Under the pieces are notes generated by a model. It was not told the origin of the DNA. It searched no databases and worked only from the letters and a program-made list of their open reading frames with translations. DNA of 64,000 bases from Mangrovibacterium marinum (GTDB lineage Bacteria; Bacteroidota; Bacteroidia; Bacteroidales; Prolixibacteraceae). A program made the translations under genes and the position numbers. Location: the NCBI RefSeq assembly GCF_003046625.1, contig NZ_QAAD01000001.1, positions 310,001 to 374,000 of the forward strand, read 5' to 3'. Below, one piece after another: positions 18,107 to 29,100 of the stretch. Numbering within the stretch: the first letter of the stretch is position 1; the number at the start of each line of letters is the position of its first letter.

Positions 18107-19567
18107 CTAAGTTCGCCAAAACCAATTGGTGAAGAGCGACAACACCGGAAAAATTTCGAGTCGTCCCAGGAGCATCGAAAAGGAAAGCAGGTACTTTGAG
18201 CCATCGCTCAGCATCGAGAAGTTGGAGGCTGGCCCTACCAATCCAAATCCGGGGCCTACACCGCCCATGGTGGTCAGGATAGATCCGAAGGATGTTGGCC
18301 AACTGTTGCCCAGCAGCATCATCCAGAACGTACCGGCAATAACCACACCGTAGTAGATGATGATAAAGGTAATGACACTGCTAATCTGCGGTGTACTTAA
18401 AATCTTGTTATTGTACTTTACATTGAAGACCGCGTTGGGGTGAATAACCCGTCGGATACTTCGTTTGAGATACTGCAAACTAATCACATGGCGAATCACC
18501 TTCACCCCGCCACCGGTAGATCCGGCACAAGCGCCAATGAGCATCAGAAAAGCCATCAGGATGATTCCCTGAATGGGCCATACCAGATAATCGGCCGTCG
18601 CAAAACCCGTTGCGGTAATCACCGAAACGACCTGAAAAAACGAATCGCGAAAAGCCTTCTCAAAGGTAATTTGCTGGCTGCTATAAAGAATGAAGGTCAG
18701 AATCAGGCCTACGCCCAGAATTACCTTCAGGTACAAATGCAGCTCCTGGTTCTTCCACGCCTGCTTATAGCGTCCTTTCAGGGCAAGCACATGCAAGGTG
18801 AAGTTAATCCCCGACAGGGCCATAAAGATTGTAATCACATACTGGATGTAGGGCGAATAATCGGTAACACTGGTGTTTTTGGTCGAGAAACCACCGGTTG
18901 CAACGGTCGCAAACGAGTGACATATACTGTCGAACAGCGGCATGCCACCAAACATCAACAGAATGGTTTCCAGCACTGTGAACCCGACATAGATCAGCCA
19001 GATGTGCTGTGCCACATATTTAATCTTGGTGGTAATTTTTTCCTCAACCACAACCGATGCTTCGGAGCTAAACAGCTGCGAACCGGTAATTTTCAGAAAG
19101 GGCATAATGGCAATCACCAGCACTATGATCCCCATTCCTCCGATCCAGTGAGTCAGACTTCTCCAAAACAAGATGCTCTTGGGCAAGGCCTCAATATCGG
19201 TCAGGATTGATGAACCGGTTGTCGTAAATCCCGACATCGATTCGAAATAGGCATCCACAAAATGGGGTATTGAACCGGTAACCAGATAGGGAAAACTACC
19301 CACCAATGCCAGAATAATCCAGCCCATGGACGCAATTACCAAGCTCTCGCGCACTCCGGGTTCGGCATTGTGCGATTTGCGGGTACTGATGTTCAGCACC
19401 GCACCCAGGCCCAGGGTCAGAAAAATGGCCCGGATCAGGTCAGCACTAATGTGCTCTTTATAAATCAGGGAAACGACAAATGCCGGAATCATGAACAGCC
19501 CTTCGAACAATATAATGATCGAAATAATGTGGGTAATAACGAGGATATTTATTTTTCGATGCTTCAA
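18107..19567 (-). CDS. trkH: TrkH family potassium uptake channel subunit
   Basis: A 486-residue membrane protein with the four-repeat selectivity filter of the TrkH/KtrB family: SGFTTTGSS, ATGGFSTKN, ITATGFATAD and MGGVGPGFG, plus the hallmark GACAGSTGGGVK. It forms the potassium channel of the Trk system and normally needs a TrkA/KtrA NAD-binding partner, which is not encoded nearby. There are about ten membrane spans. The C-terminus, LFTNWFWRT, is complete although the repeat begins 17 bp past the stop. Confidence 0.93.
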   Translation of the reverse strand: MKHRKINILVITHIISIIILFEGLFMIPAFVVSLIYKEHISADLIRAIFLTLGLGAVLNISTRKSHNAEPGVRESLVIASMGWIILALVGSFPYLVTGSIPHFVDAYFESMSGFTTTGSSILTDIEALPKSILFWRSLTHWIGGMGIIVLVIAIMPFLKITGSQLFSSEASVVVEEKITTKIKYVAQHIWLIYVGFTVLETILLMFGGMPLFDSICHSFATVATGGFSTKNTSVTDYSPYIQYVITIFMALSGINFTLHVLALKGRYKQAWKNQELHLYLKVILGVGLILTFILYSSQQITFEKAFRDSFFQVVSVITATGFATADYLVWPIQGIILMAFLMLIGACAGSTGGGVKVIRHVISLQYLKRSIRRVIHPNAVFNVKYNNKILSTPQISSVITFIIIYYGVVIAGTFWMMLLGNSWPTSFGSILTTMGGVGPGFGLVGPASNFSMLSDGSKYLLSFSMLLGRLEIFPVLSLFTNWFWRT

Positions 19568-20014
19568 AGCGATTTCGAATTATCTGGTAAAAATAAAACA
19601 AGCCGTTCAATGTCGCGAACTTGTCCCCAAAAGATTAATAATCATTTATAGTAGTTACACGTTCATTGAACCGAAAAAGCGGCACGAAATTATAAATTAC
19701 AGCAAGCCATCGTCTGAAATGCGGCATCTTTTTGAAAAACGGGAATTCAAATTAAGAACAAGGTAACATGCCAAATTCCCGCCAGCTCCGATTTTTCGCG
19801 AGATCATCGTCCTATTTTCTTGCTCGGCCTGATCCGATAACGTATCTTGTCTGTCGGTGATTATTGGTTGTTCGGAATCCGTTTTCCCGCAAGCTTACCG
19901 TACGACCGGAATCACTACATTTGCCGCCAATATTCGGGTCCCCAGAGGTTTCGAAAAATTACACCGGCATTTTTTAACAGTTAATATTTGATTCCACAAA
20001 AAATAAATGAGTTT
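19568..20014. other. Divergent intergenic region trkH / aspartate kinase
   Basis: About 450 bp of A/T-rich sequence without a gene. It holds the probable plus-strand minus-7 box at 19916-19923 and a stretch of short A/T runs. I see no riboswitch-like structure or repeat-family module in it. Confidence 0.5.
19916..19923 (+). promoter_or_regulatory. Probable minus-7 box of the aspartate kinase gene
   Basis: TACATTTG is an exact TAnnTTTG match, about 92 bp before the chosen ATG at 20015. No convincing minus-33 element is seen, so the call is tentative. Confidence 0.4.
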
Positions 20015-21262
20015 ATGAAAGTCTTTAAATTCGGAGGCGCCTCCGTCAGTTCTGCTCCGGCAATCAAAAATGTAACATCGATCCTGCAAATGTACCCCGG
20101 CAAAAAGGTGATGGTCATTTCGGCCATGGGCAGCACAACCAATGAGCTGGAAACTTTGGTTCGCAGCTATTACAAAAAAGATCCGAAGACCGGGCAGATC
20201 CTGCAACGGATTAAAGGCTATCACGAACAGATTATTGAGGAACTGCAGATCGATGCCGACAGGCTTACTCAGGTCCGTCAGCTACTGGCATCGCTCGGGG
20301 AGCGCCTGCAACGCATGCCGTCCCTGCATTTCGACTATGAATACGATCAGCTGGTGTGCTATGGCGAGCTGCTCTCTACAGCCATCGTGTCGGCTTATCT
20401 CAATCAGAACGGACTGCCCAACAAGTGGGTCGATGTTCGCGACAGCCTGCGCACCGACGAAACGTACCGCGAAGCCATCGTCGACTGGAAATGGTCGAGC
20501 ATGCTAGTTAATAACAACTTCGCCTTCAACGGCGTGGATCTTTGCGTTACCCAGGGCTTTATTGGTTCGACAACCACCAATCAAACCACCACACTCGGGC
20601 GCGAAGGTTCCGACTTCACCGCAGCCATTTTAGCCAACCTGCTGAATGCCGAAAGTGTCACCATCTGGAAGAATGTGCCGGGCGTGCTAAATGCCGACCC
20701 CAACGACTTTACCGATACTGAAAAGCTGGAAGTGCTCTCCTATAAGGAAGCCATTGAGCTTTCCTACTCGGGAGCTAAAGTTATCCACCCGAAGACGATT
20801 AAGCCACTGCGCAATAAAAACATTCCGCTATATGTGCGTCCATTCGACTTTCCCGATCAGGCAGGAACGGTCATCCGCGAAATTGATCATCAGCTGGATT
20901 TGGTGCCCGTGTATATTCTGAAGAAAAAACAGGCCCTGATTACCTTATCACCCGAGGATTTCTCGTTCATCAGTATTGATGTGCTCTCGGAGGTGTTCAG
21001 CTTTTTCAAGGCCAACCGGATTAAAGTGAACCTGATTCAGCAATCGGCAATCGATCTGTCGCTATGTGTTGACGAGCCCGAGGTGGGCCTGGAATCCTTG
21101 GTTATGGAGCTGCGCAAACAATTTGACGTGCGTTACAACACCGGACTGGTGCTGGCCACCATTCGTTTTTACAACGAACAGTCGCTGGCCCGTATCGCCG
21201 ATGGCCGCGAGGTACTGATGGAGCAAAAGAGCCGCCGTACCGTCCGTATGGTGCTGAAGTAA
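20015..21262 (+). CDS. Aspartate kinase
   Basis: A 415-residue enzyme that phosphorylates aspartate in the first step of lysine, threonine and methionine synthesis. KFGGASVSS at residues 4-12 is the kinase nucleotide/aspartate-binding signature, and TTTLGREGSDFTA and SYSGAKVIHPKT are further conserved family motifs. The C-terminal 120 residues form ACT-type regulatory domains. It is monofunctional, with no homoserine dehydrogenase part. The ATG at 20015 gives MKVFKFGGAS, the usual start; the in-frame TTG at 19988 is rejected. Feedback control through the ACT domains is likely. Confidence 0.93.
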   Translation: MKVFKFGGASVSSAPAIKNVTSILQMYPGKKVMVISAMGSTTNELETLVRSYYKKDPKTGQILQRIKGYHEQIIEELQIDADRLTQVRQLLASLGERLQRMPSLHFDYEYDQLVCYGELLSTAIVSAYLNQNGLPNKWVDVRDSLRTDETYREAIVDWKWSSMLVNNNFAFNGVDLCVTQGFIGSTTTNQTTTLGREGSDFTAAILANLLNAESVTIWKNVPGVLNADPNDFTDTEKLEVLSYKEAIELSYSGAKVIHPKTIKPLRNKNIPLYVRPFDFPDQAGTVIREIDHQLDLVPVYILKKKQALITLSPEDFSFISIDVLSEVFSFFKANRIKVNLIQQSAIDLSLCVDEPEVGLESLVMELRKQFDVRYNTGLVLATIRFYNEQSLARIADGREVLMEQKSRRTVRMVLK

Positions 21263-21291
21263 TACCGAAAAGTTTCAAGCTATAAAAACGG

Positions 21292-21331
21292 AAAATCCCG
21301 GTTCTTAAAGGGAAAAGTGAACCGGGATTTT
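21292..21331 (+). terminator. Rho-independent terminator of the aspartate kinase gene
   Basis: AAAATCCCGGTTC pairs perfectly with GAACCGGGATTTT around a 14-nt loop, 30 bp after the stop codon. No dispersed repeat follows. Confidence 0.9.
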
Positions 21332-21521
21332 GCTAAATTATATTAGATATAAGAGATAACAATTTTTCAGCATTTTTGTCGAACTCAAACTGAAAAATCC
21401 TTCGCCTAGTACTCGTGGATTTACTGCAAAAAAGGATCGTGTGAAAATCAATTTCCGAATAAATCCCCTCTCTTATTCACACTGCCAAATTACGACATAA
21501 ATATCTGATATCCAAAACAAC

Positions 21522-23177
21522 TTATCGAGAGGTTTTCAACAGTTTTCCGTTAATAACAAGCGCCGCTATTCCCATCTTTCGGGCAGCTGCCATGGCATCT
21601 TTTTCGTTGTGCACCATCGGCTCGCCCTTTGCATTAAACGAGGTGTTAATCAAGGCTTTAATCTTGAACTTTTCATCCAGAAGCATCAATAAATCCCAAA
21701 GGAAAGGATTTTGAGCTCGATTAAAAATGGTTTGTATCCGTGCTGTTCCGTCGATATGAACAGCCCCGATTAGCTCTTTTTGCTTGTCGGGGAGGATGGC
21801 AAAATCGAGCAACATATAGCGACTAAGCGCATTTATTTTCGACTTTCCGGTAAAATAACGCGCATTGCGTTCGAGCATCACAGGCGCCAACGGACGATAC
21901 CACTCGCGTCCCTTGCAGTCCATGCTCAGCTTTTTTGCCAAGGCCTTACTATCGGCCAAGGCCAGCAGACTACGGTTTCCCAGCGCCCGTGGTCCGGCTT
22001 CACCATAGCCATTGCAAAGCCCCACAATTTTTCCGGCCTGCAACAGTTCGGCCTGCTGCTCAAGCTGCTCAGCATCGGGCTCAACCGCTTCGGCCTCCAG
22101 TCCCCAGTTGTTCAAATAAGGGCTGTGTTCTTTCAGCTCGCCATGCTTTTGCCATTCCACAAAGGCAGCAGCGCCAAGTGCCAGTCCCGAATCCTCGCAG
22201 CAAGGCGGGATATGCACCCGATCGAAGATCCGCTCTTCAACCAGCCGGGTATTCGCCACAATATTCAGGGCACAGCCCCCGCTGTAATACAGGTTTGTAC
22301 AAAGTGTTTCGCGCTGTAAACGGCGAAAGATCTGTACCATTTCGCGCACAAAAAGCTCGTGCAGCGTTGCCATACAGTCCAGGATGAAGGGATGCCGCTG
22401 ATCGAACGAGCGCAAGTCGATCTTCCAATGTTCCTTCACCTCGCGGAAGAAAGCGGACTTCTTACCCCAGATATTCTCGAAAAAAGAGTGCTCGCGTAAC
22501 CAGGCTTCCAGTTCGTAACGATACGCACCATGTCCGGCAAGGCCCATAAATTTGCCAGGAACACTATTCTGTTCATTCAGCCTGGCGCCAATCACCGAAA
22601 ACACCAATGCATTGGCGTTAAAAATTGCGCTTAGATATTTATAGTCCCAATGCGCCGAAAGCTTAACCAGCTTGCGGTTTCGAAAGAGCCAGGCCGAAAA
22701 ATTACTCTGGCTGGCACCACCATCAAAATGAACCAGCAAACTGTTGGGCTTGAAGTTCCCATAGAAGGGCAAACAGGTGAAGATATGTGCCAACTCATGG
22801 TTCAGCACCCAGGCTTTCTGCTCCCGTCCAAACCACCAGCAACGCCCCTTCTCTTTATCGGCTTCCAGCAAGCGGTTCAAGGGAGCTTCGAAGCGTACGT
22901 TCCCCTGCCGGTTAATAAACGAGCGGCCCACAACATTATCCACAAAAACCAGATCAAAATCTTCAGCCAGCAACTTCTTCTCGCGTAACAATTCATCCAG
23001 CTTCAGGTGGAGCCGGTTGTCGCGTTTACGGCCTGTTACGCGTTCCAACTGCATAAAGTCGCGCACCTGCCCGTTTTGCATGATACACAAATTATGATCG
23101 TGCACATAAAAAGGGTGTTCGTATTCATCGCGATCCTGAATGCCGTAAATCGCTAATGTGGGTTTATTCCGATCCAT
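21522..23177 (-). CDS. NodU/CmcH family carbamoyltransferase
   Basis: A 551-residue enzyme expected to transfer a carbamoyl group from carbamoyl phosphate to a sugar or related hydroxyl. The N-terminal Kae1-like domain shows NHELAH, HFDGGASQSNF and YSGGCALN. The C-terminal domain begins near GEAGPRALGNRS and contains NTSFNAKGEP, both typical of the family. The ATG at 23177 (MDRNKPTLAIYG) lies 4 bp after the upstream stop, so it is preferred to an earlier in-frame start inside that gene. As the last gene of an operon with a DUF2723 glycosyltransferase, it may decorate a glycan; this is inference. Confidence 0.88.
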   Translation of the reverse strand: MDRNKPTLAIYGIQDRDEYEHPFYVHDHNLCIMQNGQVRDFMQLERVTGRKRDNRLHLKLDELLREKKLLAEDFDLVFVDNVVGRSFINRQGNVRFEAPLNRLLEADKEKGRCWWFGREQKAWVLNHELAHIFTCLPFYGNFKPNSLLVHFDGGASQSNFSAWLFRNRKLVKLSAHWDYKYLSAIFNANALVFSVIGARLNEQNSVPGKFMGLAGHGAYRYELEAWLREHSFFENIWGKKSAFFREVKEHWKIDLRSFDQRHPFILDCMATLHELFVREMVQIFRRLQRETLCTNLYYSGGCALNIVANTRLVEERIFDRVHIPPCCEDSGLALGAAAFVEWQKHGELKEHSPYLNNWGLEAEAVEPDAEQLEQQAELLQAGKIVGLCNGYGEAGPRALGNRSLLALADSKALAKKLSMDCKGREWYRPLAPVMLERNARYFTGKSKINALSRYMLLDFAILPDKQKELIGAVHIDGTARIQTIFNRAQNPFLWDLLMLLDEKFKIKALINTSFNAKGEPMVHNEKDAMAAARKMGIAALVINGKLLKTSR

Positions 23178-23181
23178 CGTC

Positions 23182-24165
23182 CTATCCGAATTGCATGTAA
23201 ATGACCATCGCAAGCAACAAGTAGACAAATACGTTTGCCCACAACTGCATACGCATAAATATCAGGTAGTTTGAAAACAGGAATACCAGGGGAATTGCCA
23301 TAATCACCAGAATTTCCTGCGACACCGCGGGCACTGCCAGCAAAATTGCCATGGAAATGATAAAGACGATAAAAAAGATCTGAAAGTACTTCCGGGTACT
23401 CACCTTCTTCTCGTCGATACGGGCAATCAGGAAGGTGCTGCCTATTAAGGTTAAGAGAATCAGCAAGCCCAGGTAAATCTGAAAATTCAGATTGCCCTGC
23501 AAAAAATTATTCGAGGTGAAGATGTTCTGCTGAATTGTCTGCCCAAAGTCGGCTAACGTATCGGTAAAGAAATAATACGAGAAGGCGTACAACCAGGGAA
23601 TTGACAATCCCAGCAAGGGCAGAATAAAATTGCGCCACCCCGGATTTTTCCGGATCAATACAAAGCCAATCCAAACGATCGGGAAATAAAAAATCAGGTT
23701 CAAATAGAACAAGGATCCCAAACCGATCAGGAAACCGGCATCAAATGCATTTGAATTGGGCTTTTTAATCTCGTAAGCACCAAAAATCCGATTGATGGAC
23801 AGCAGTAAAAACATGGCTGCAAAGTACACCGGATGCAGGCCGTGCATACTTACCACCCCGCCCAGGATGAGTACAAAGAGGTTCGACGGCAGAAATGTGC
23901 GCTGCCGGATGAAGGAGAAAACCGAGTTGAGACGGGTTATAAAGAAGGTCAGGATTAAAACCTGACCGATCAGCAAAAGATTGGCCACCAAAGGCGACCA
24001 CTTTACCACGGCTGCAAATGGCCGGAAAAGAAGCATTTGATCCTCACCCGCGAAAAAGTCAAAACTCTCCGGATTGAGATACGCACGAAACCACAGGATT
24101 AAAACCAACAAGGGAATCGTAACAAAGTGATATGCCTGATTTGTTTTAAGAAAGCGTAATATCAT
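23182..24165 (-). CDS. DUF6427-type integral membrane protein
   Basis: A 327-residue polytopic membrane protein with about nine or ten hydrophobic helices and few charged residues. It resembles the Bacteroidota-specific DUF6427 group, which has no established function. The start at 24165 gives MILRFLKTNQAYHF. It sits in an operon: 43 bp after purD and 4 bp before the carbamoyltransferase start. The tight coupling with the latter suggests a shared process, perhaps envelope glycan assembly. Confidence 0.75.
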   Translation of the reverse strand: MILRFLKTNQAYHFVTIPLLVLILWFRAYLNPESFDFFAGEDQMLLFRPFAAVVKWSPLVANLLLIGQVLILTFFITRLNSVFSFIRQRTFLPSNLFVLILGGVVSMHGLHPVYFAAMFLLLSINRIFGAYEIKKPNSNAFDAGFLIGLGSLFYLNLIFYFPIVWIGFVLIRKNPGWRNFILPLLGLSIPWLYAFSYYFFTDTLADFGQTIQQNIFTSNNFLQGNLNFQIYLGLLILLTLIGSTFLIARIDEKKVSTRKYFQIFFIVFIISMAILLAVPAVSQEILVIMAIPLVFLFSNYLIFMRMQLWANVFVYLLLAMVIYMQFG

Positions 24166-24208
24166 GCTCCCAAATGCGCCTTTCCTTTAGCCCAAAAAGT
24201 TGGGATTC

Positions 24209-25480
24209 TTATAAATCGAACCCCAGGTCTTTGCGGTAATATTTTCCTTCGAAATTAATTTTCTCTGCATTCGCGTACGATTGCGCCAAGGCCGACTTCA
24301 TATCTGTTCCGTAGGAGCTGACAGCCAGCACACGTCCTCCGTCGGTCACCACATCGCTGCCTTTAAATTTGGTTCCGGCATGAAACAGGATACTGTTTTC
24401 GGTAGCCTCGAAGCCACTCATCGCAATTCCTTTGGTATAATCGCCGGGATAGCCGCCGCTAACTAACATGACTGTTACCGCAGCACGCTCATCGATTTCA
24501 ATTTTTTGCTCGCTCATGGTTCCTTCGGCAGCAGCCAGCAACAAATCCACAAAGTCCGACTTAATGCGCAACATCACAGCTTCGGTTTCGGGATCGCCCA
24601 TACGCACGTTATACTCAATCACATAAGGCTCACCGCCACAGTTTATCAAGCCAAAGAACACGAATCCGTTATACGGAATGCCGTCTTTTTGCAGTCCTTC
24701 AACCGTGGGCTTAACAATGCGATCTTCAATTTTTTTCATGAAAGTAGCATCGGCAAACGGCACCGGGCTGATTGCCCCCATCCCTCCGGTATTTAAGCCG
24801 GTATCTCCTTCGCCAATACGCTTATAATCTTTCGCCTCGGGCAAAATCTGATAATCTTTACCATCGGTAATGGCGAATACCGACAACTCGACTCCCGACA
24901 GGAACTCTTCGATCACCACTTTGCTGCTGGCAGCTCCAAACTGGCCATCGAGCATTTCCTTCAACGAAGCTTGTGCTTCGGCCAGGTTATCAATGATCAA
25001 CACTCCTTTTCCGGCAGCCAGGCCATCGGCCTTCAACACAAAAGGTGCTTTCAGGCTTTCCAGAAAAGCCAGCCCCTCGGGCAGGTTTTCCGCCGTTACT
25101 GTTAAATATTTTGCTGTTGGGATGTTGTGGCGCTGCATAAACGCTTTGGCATAGTCCTTACTGCCTTCGAGCTGCGCACCTTCTTGCTGAGGGCCAACCA
25201 CTTTAACCTGTTTCAGTTCTTCGTCGGCCAGGATAAAATCGTGCAAGCCTTCCACCAGAGGCACTTCAGGACCAATAACCACCAGGTCGATCTTCTTTTC
25301 GAGGATCACCTTTTTCAGTCCCTGGAAGTCACTCACGCCAACCGGAATATTTTGACCCAGCTCGGCCGTACCGGCATTTCCCGGTGCAATAAACAGCTGG
25401 TTTACCTTGGGAGATTGTTTAATTTTCCAGCTCATGGCGTGTTCTCTGCCGCCTGAACCTACAACAAGAATATTCAACAT
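24209..25480 (-). CDS. purD: Phosphoribosylamine--glycine ligase
   Basis: A 423-residue ATP-grasp enzyme of de novo purine synthesis that joins phosphoribosylamine and glycine. VVGSGGREHAM at residues 5-15 is the N-terminal signature, and IAPGNAG and FVLKADGLAAGKGV (ATP-grasp lysine and glycine loop) follow. The ATG at 25480 (MLNILVVGSGG) is chosen; nine further in-frame residues lie upstream. It is embedded between a deacetylase and a membrane protein gene in one operon, away from other purine genes in this window. Confidence 0.95.
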   Translation of the reverse strand: MLNILVVGSGGREHAMSWKIKQSPKVNQLFIAPGNAGTAELGQNIPVGVSDFQGLKKVILEKKIDLVVIGPEVPLVEGLHDFILADEELKQVKVVGPQQEGAQLEGSKDYAKAFMQRHNIPTAKYLTVTAENLPEGLAFLESLKAPFVLKADGLAAGKGVLIIDNLAEAQASLKEMLDGQFGAASSKVVIEEFLSGVELSVFAITDGKDYQILPEAKDYKRIGEGDTGLNTGGMGAISPVPFADATFMKKIEDRIVKPTVEGLQKDGIPYNGFVFFGLINCGGEPYVIEYNVRMGDPETEAVMLRIKSDFVDLLLAAAEGTMSEQKIEIDERAAVTVMLVSGGYPGDYTKGIAMSGFEATENSILFHAGTKFKGSDVVTDGGRVLAVSSYGTDMKSALAQSYANAEKINFEGKYYRKDLGFDL

Positions 25481-25516
25481 GATCGCAATCGTTTTTAACA
25501 AGTTCAATTATCAAAT

Positions 25517-26158
25517 TTAGTTACCTTCCATCAGAAGGCGGGGATCGCCAATGCTAAATCCCTTTTCGCGCAAGCCCTGAATAACCAGGGGCAATGCTTG
25601 TTTCATATTTTTTTCGGCCTTCAGCGAGTCGTGAAAAATGATCACCGACCCCGGCCGTACATTTCGCAATACATTCCGGCAAACCTGCCGGGGAGATAAG
25701 CGCTTATCGAAATCGCGGCTGATGATGTCCCACATCACAAACCGGTAGTCAGCCTTCAGTTTCTTAAACTGGCGAATCCGCAACAGCCCGTGTGGCGGGC
25801 GAAACAGATTCCCCGGGATATAAGCCGCGGCCTTTGCGATATTCCGATAATAGCTCTCATCGTCGTTCTTCAAACCCTGCACGTGGTTGAAGGTATGGTT
25901 ACCAACCAAATGCCCTTCAGCTTGTACCCGCTGAAAGAGCTCCGGGTTACGCTGCACATTTTCGCCAACGCAAAAGAAACAGGCTTTCAAACCTTCAGCC
26001 TTCAAAAAACCGAGCACCCAAGGTGTCACTTCCGGAATGGGACCATCGTCGAAAGTAAGGAACACCTCCTTTCGAGGCGTGTTCACCCGAAAAACTGCTC
26101 CCGGAAACAAACGGGTCAGCAGGCGGGGCAACCGGATGTTGGGATTCACAAAATGCAT
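25517..26158 (-). CDS. Polysaccharide deacetylase (NodB domain)
   Basis: A 213-residue carbohydrate esterase family 4-type enzyme. The NodB motifs are present: TFDDGP (catalytic base and metal Asp), HTFNH (metal-binding His pair), RPPHG and, near the end, IIFHDS. Such enzymes remove acetyl groups from N-acetylated sugars in peptidoglycan or other glycans. There is no clear signal peptide. Its ATG overlaps the stop of the upstream DUF2723 gene by one base (TAATG), so translation is coupled, and a role with that glycosyltransferase is plausible. Confidence 0.9.
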   Translation of the reverse strand: MHFVNPNIRLPRLLTRLFPGAVFRVNTPRKEVFLTFDDGPIPEVTPWVLGFLKAEGLKACFFCVGENVQRNPELFQRVQAEGHLVGNHTFNHVQGLKNDDESYYRNIAKAAAYIPGNLFRPPHGLLRIRQFKKLKADYRFVMWDIISRDFDKRLSPRQVCRNVLRNVRPGSVIIFHDSLKAEKNMKQALPLVIQGLREKGFSIGDPRLLMEGN

Positions 26159-29100
26159 TAGCGCTGGCTGCTGTATCGTCCTAAAAAGTCGTTAAACTGA
26201 TCGGTTATTTCCCGGGCCAGTGCATCCTGCTTATACTTTTCGGCCGTCATTCCCATCTCGCGCAGGAAGTACAGGATCCGCTGCATCTCCTCATCAACCG
26301 AAGCCTGAAATTCAGGATCCATATTTAAATAATAGTTCATCTCTGCCTTATAATCGTTGACGATATCCTGCATCAGGCTCTGCGCTTTCTCGTTTGCCCC
26401 TGCCGCAAAATAGCTGGCCGCAGTTTGTTGCGAGAAATAGTTATACGGCACAATCTGTTTCGGAATAAGCTCCAGACAACGGTCGAGCACCAGTATGGCC
26501 GAATCCTTCTTGCCTTCGCCAATGAGGCTTTCGGCCAGACGGTTAAAGTTATTCCGGATATTAATCATCATCCGTTGGTTATTCTCATCGATGTAAACCG
26601 TCGGATTATTCATATTTCCCCATTTAAAATCCTGCATCATGTGCTGGTACATTTTCTCAGTGTTCACCGTTCCGATATACAGGCCGTTCGATTGGCTTTT
26701 CACCGGCGTGAAACGATAGGCAAATCCCTCTAACTGAAAATAGGATTCCAGCCCCATGTACTTATCACGACCAACGGTAATGGCAAAATACAGCGGACGT
26801 TCCCAGTTTGAGTTGGCCAACATATCGAGCACCATCAGTTCGTCCTTCACCAGGTAGTTTTTACCGCTCAGGTCGATGAAGATGGTATCCACAATTTGAT
26901 CGTACATCTCGGGCGGAACCACTTTGTTACGGATCACCGCTTCCTTGTCCACCTTCAGGAATAATTTTTTGGACGGAATGTAGGAGGCATTATCGGCCTG
27001 CGACAGTTTTGTTCGGGGATCATCGTCGCGCACAAAGTCCAGTGCTTTCGACAATTCAACCGGCGCTTTCAGCCGCGGATCGTTCATCAGATAAACCACA
27101 TCCCGGGTTCCCTGCACATACTGATCGTGGGTGAACTTAATAGGCAGTGGCTCCGAGCTGTAAGCTTTACGCTTCATCTGATCGACATACCAGTCGGTTT
27201 GCAGGTAACTCAGGTTACAAACCCGCATGTCGGTACGCACTCCTTCAACCTCCTGATTATACCACAAGGGGAAGGTGTCGTTATCGCCATTGGTGAAGAT
27301 AACTGCATTGGGGGCACAACTATTCAGGTAGTTCGAGCCAAAATCGCGGCAAGTATAACGATCCGAGCGATCGTGATCGTCCCAGTTTTCAGCGGCCATA
27401 CGTCCGGGAACGGCCAACAGGCAAACTGCCGTGAGGGCTCCGGCCAAAACCGTGGCGGGAACTTTCTGCTTCAACATCTCGAACAAGCCCAGCACACCAA
27501 GCCCCACCCAGATGGCAAAGGCATAAAACGAACCGGCAAAAGCATAGTCGCGTTCCCGCGGTTGGTGCGGGTATTGGTTCAGATAAACAACAATAGCCAG
27601 ACCCGTCAGGATAAAGAGTAGCATCACCACCCAGAAGTCCTTTTGGTTACGTTGATAATGCACAAAGGCGCCCACCAGTCCCAGCAGCAGGGGCAGGAAG
27701 AAATAGGTATTGCGTCCTTTGTTGTTTTTATATTTATCGGGCAAATCGCTTTGGTCGCCTAAACGCGCCGAATCGACAAAACTGATTCCGCTAATCCAGT
27801 TACCGTTCAGCGGGTCGCCATGTCCCTGAAGATCGTTTTGCCGACCCACGAAATTCCACATAAAGTAGCGGAAATACATGTGTACCACCTGGTAACGCAG
27901 GAAGAAGGTCAGGTTTTCGCCAAAAGTTGGCTGCATGATTGTCTTGGGCTGACCATCGTCGTCGGTAATTGTTACCGGTTTTCCTTTAATACCGGCCCAG
28001 GCTTTATAATCCTCAATATGATCGGGCTGACGGCTCCACATCCGCGGAAAGAAAGTTGTCAGTCCTGAGTCGTACTGCGGTTTCTGGCGCACATCGGCCA
28101 CCACATATTTCCCGTCTTTTTTGATGTAATATTCTTTGTCCTTCACATAAGGCGTGCGGCTATCGAGCGGGGTATTGTAGTACTGCCCAAACACCAGCGG
28201 ACGGTCGCCATACTGTTCCCGGTTCAGGTAACTTAACAAACTGAAAACATTATCGGGACTGTTCTGATCCATCGGCAGGTCGGCCGAAGAACGAATCACG
28301 ATCATGGCAAAAGATGAATAACCAATTAAGATAACCGTTACCGAAACCAGAATGGTGTTCAGCAGCGCTTTCTTTTTGGTGTACGTGTACCAGATCCCAA
28401 ACACCAGCAAACCAACCAGCAAGAAAGCATACACAACAGCCCCGGTATTGAATGGCAAGCCCAGACCATTGGTAAAGGCCAGCTCGAACCAGGAAGCAAC
28501 CGTGATTACCCCGGGAATGATTCCATACATGACAATGCCCAGGAGCACCAGTGAAGCCACCAAACTAATGGCCACACCCTGTTTGGTAGTTTTGTATTTT
28601 CGGAAATAATAAACAAAAACAATGGCTGGAATGGCCAGCAGGTTCAGCAGGTGAACACCAATCGACAGGCCAACCATGTAAGCGATAAATATAATCCAGC
28701 GGTTCGCATGAGGTTCATCGGCTTCGTTTTCCCATTTCAAGATGGCCCAGAAGACGATTGCTGTAAATAACGATGAAGTGGCATAAACCTCGGCCTCAAC
28801 GGCAGAAAACCAAAAGGTATCGGAGAATGTATAAGCCAGCGCACCAACAACACCACTGCCCAGAACTGCAATTGTTTGCGCCAGACTGGGCTCACCGTCA
28901 AAATGAATCATCTTTTTGGCCAGGTGAGTGATGGACCAAAACAAAAACAGAATGGTCAGGGCGCTGGCTACTGCCGACCAGGCGTTCATCAGCATCCCCG
29001 CTTGCTCGGGAGAGCCAAACAAGGTGAAAAAACGACCTAAAATCATGAAGAAAGGCGCACCCGGCGGGTGACCAACTTCCAATTTAAATGAGGTAGTGAT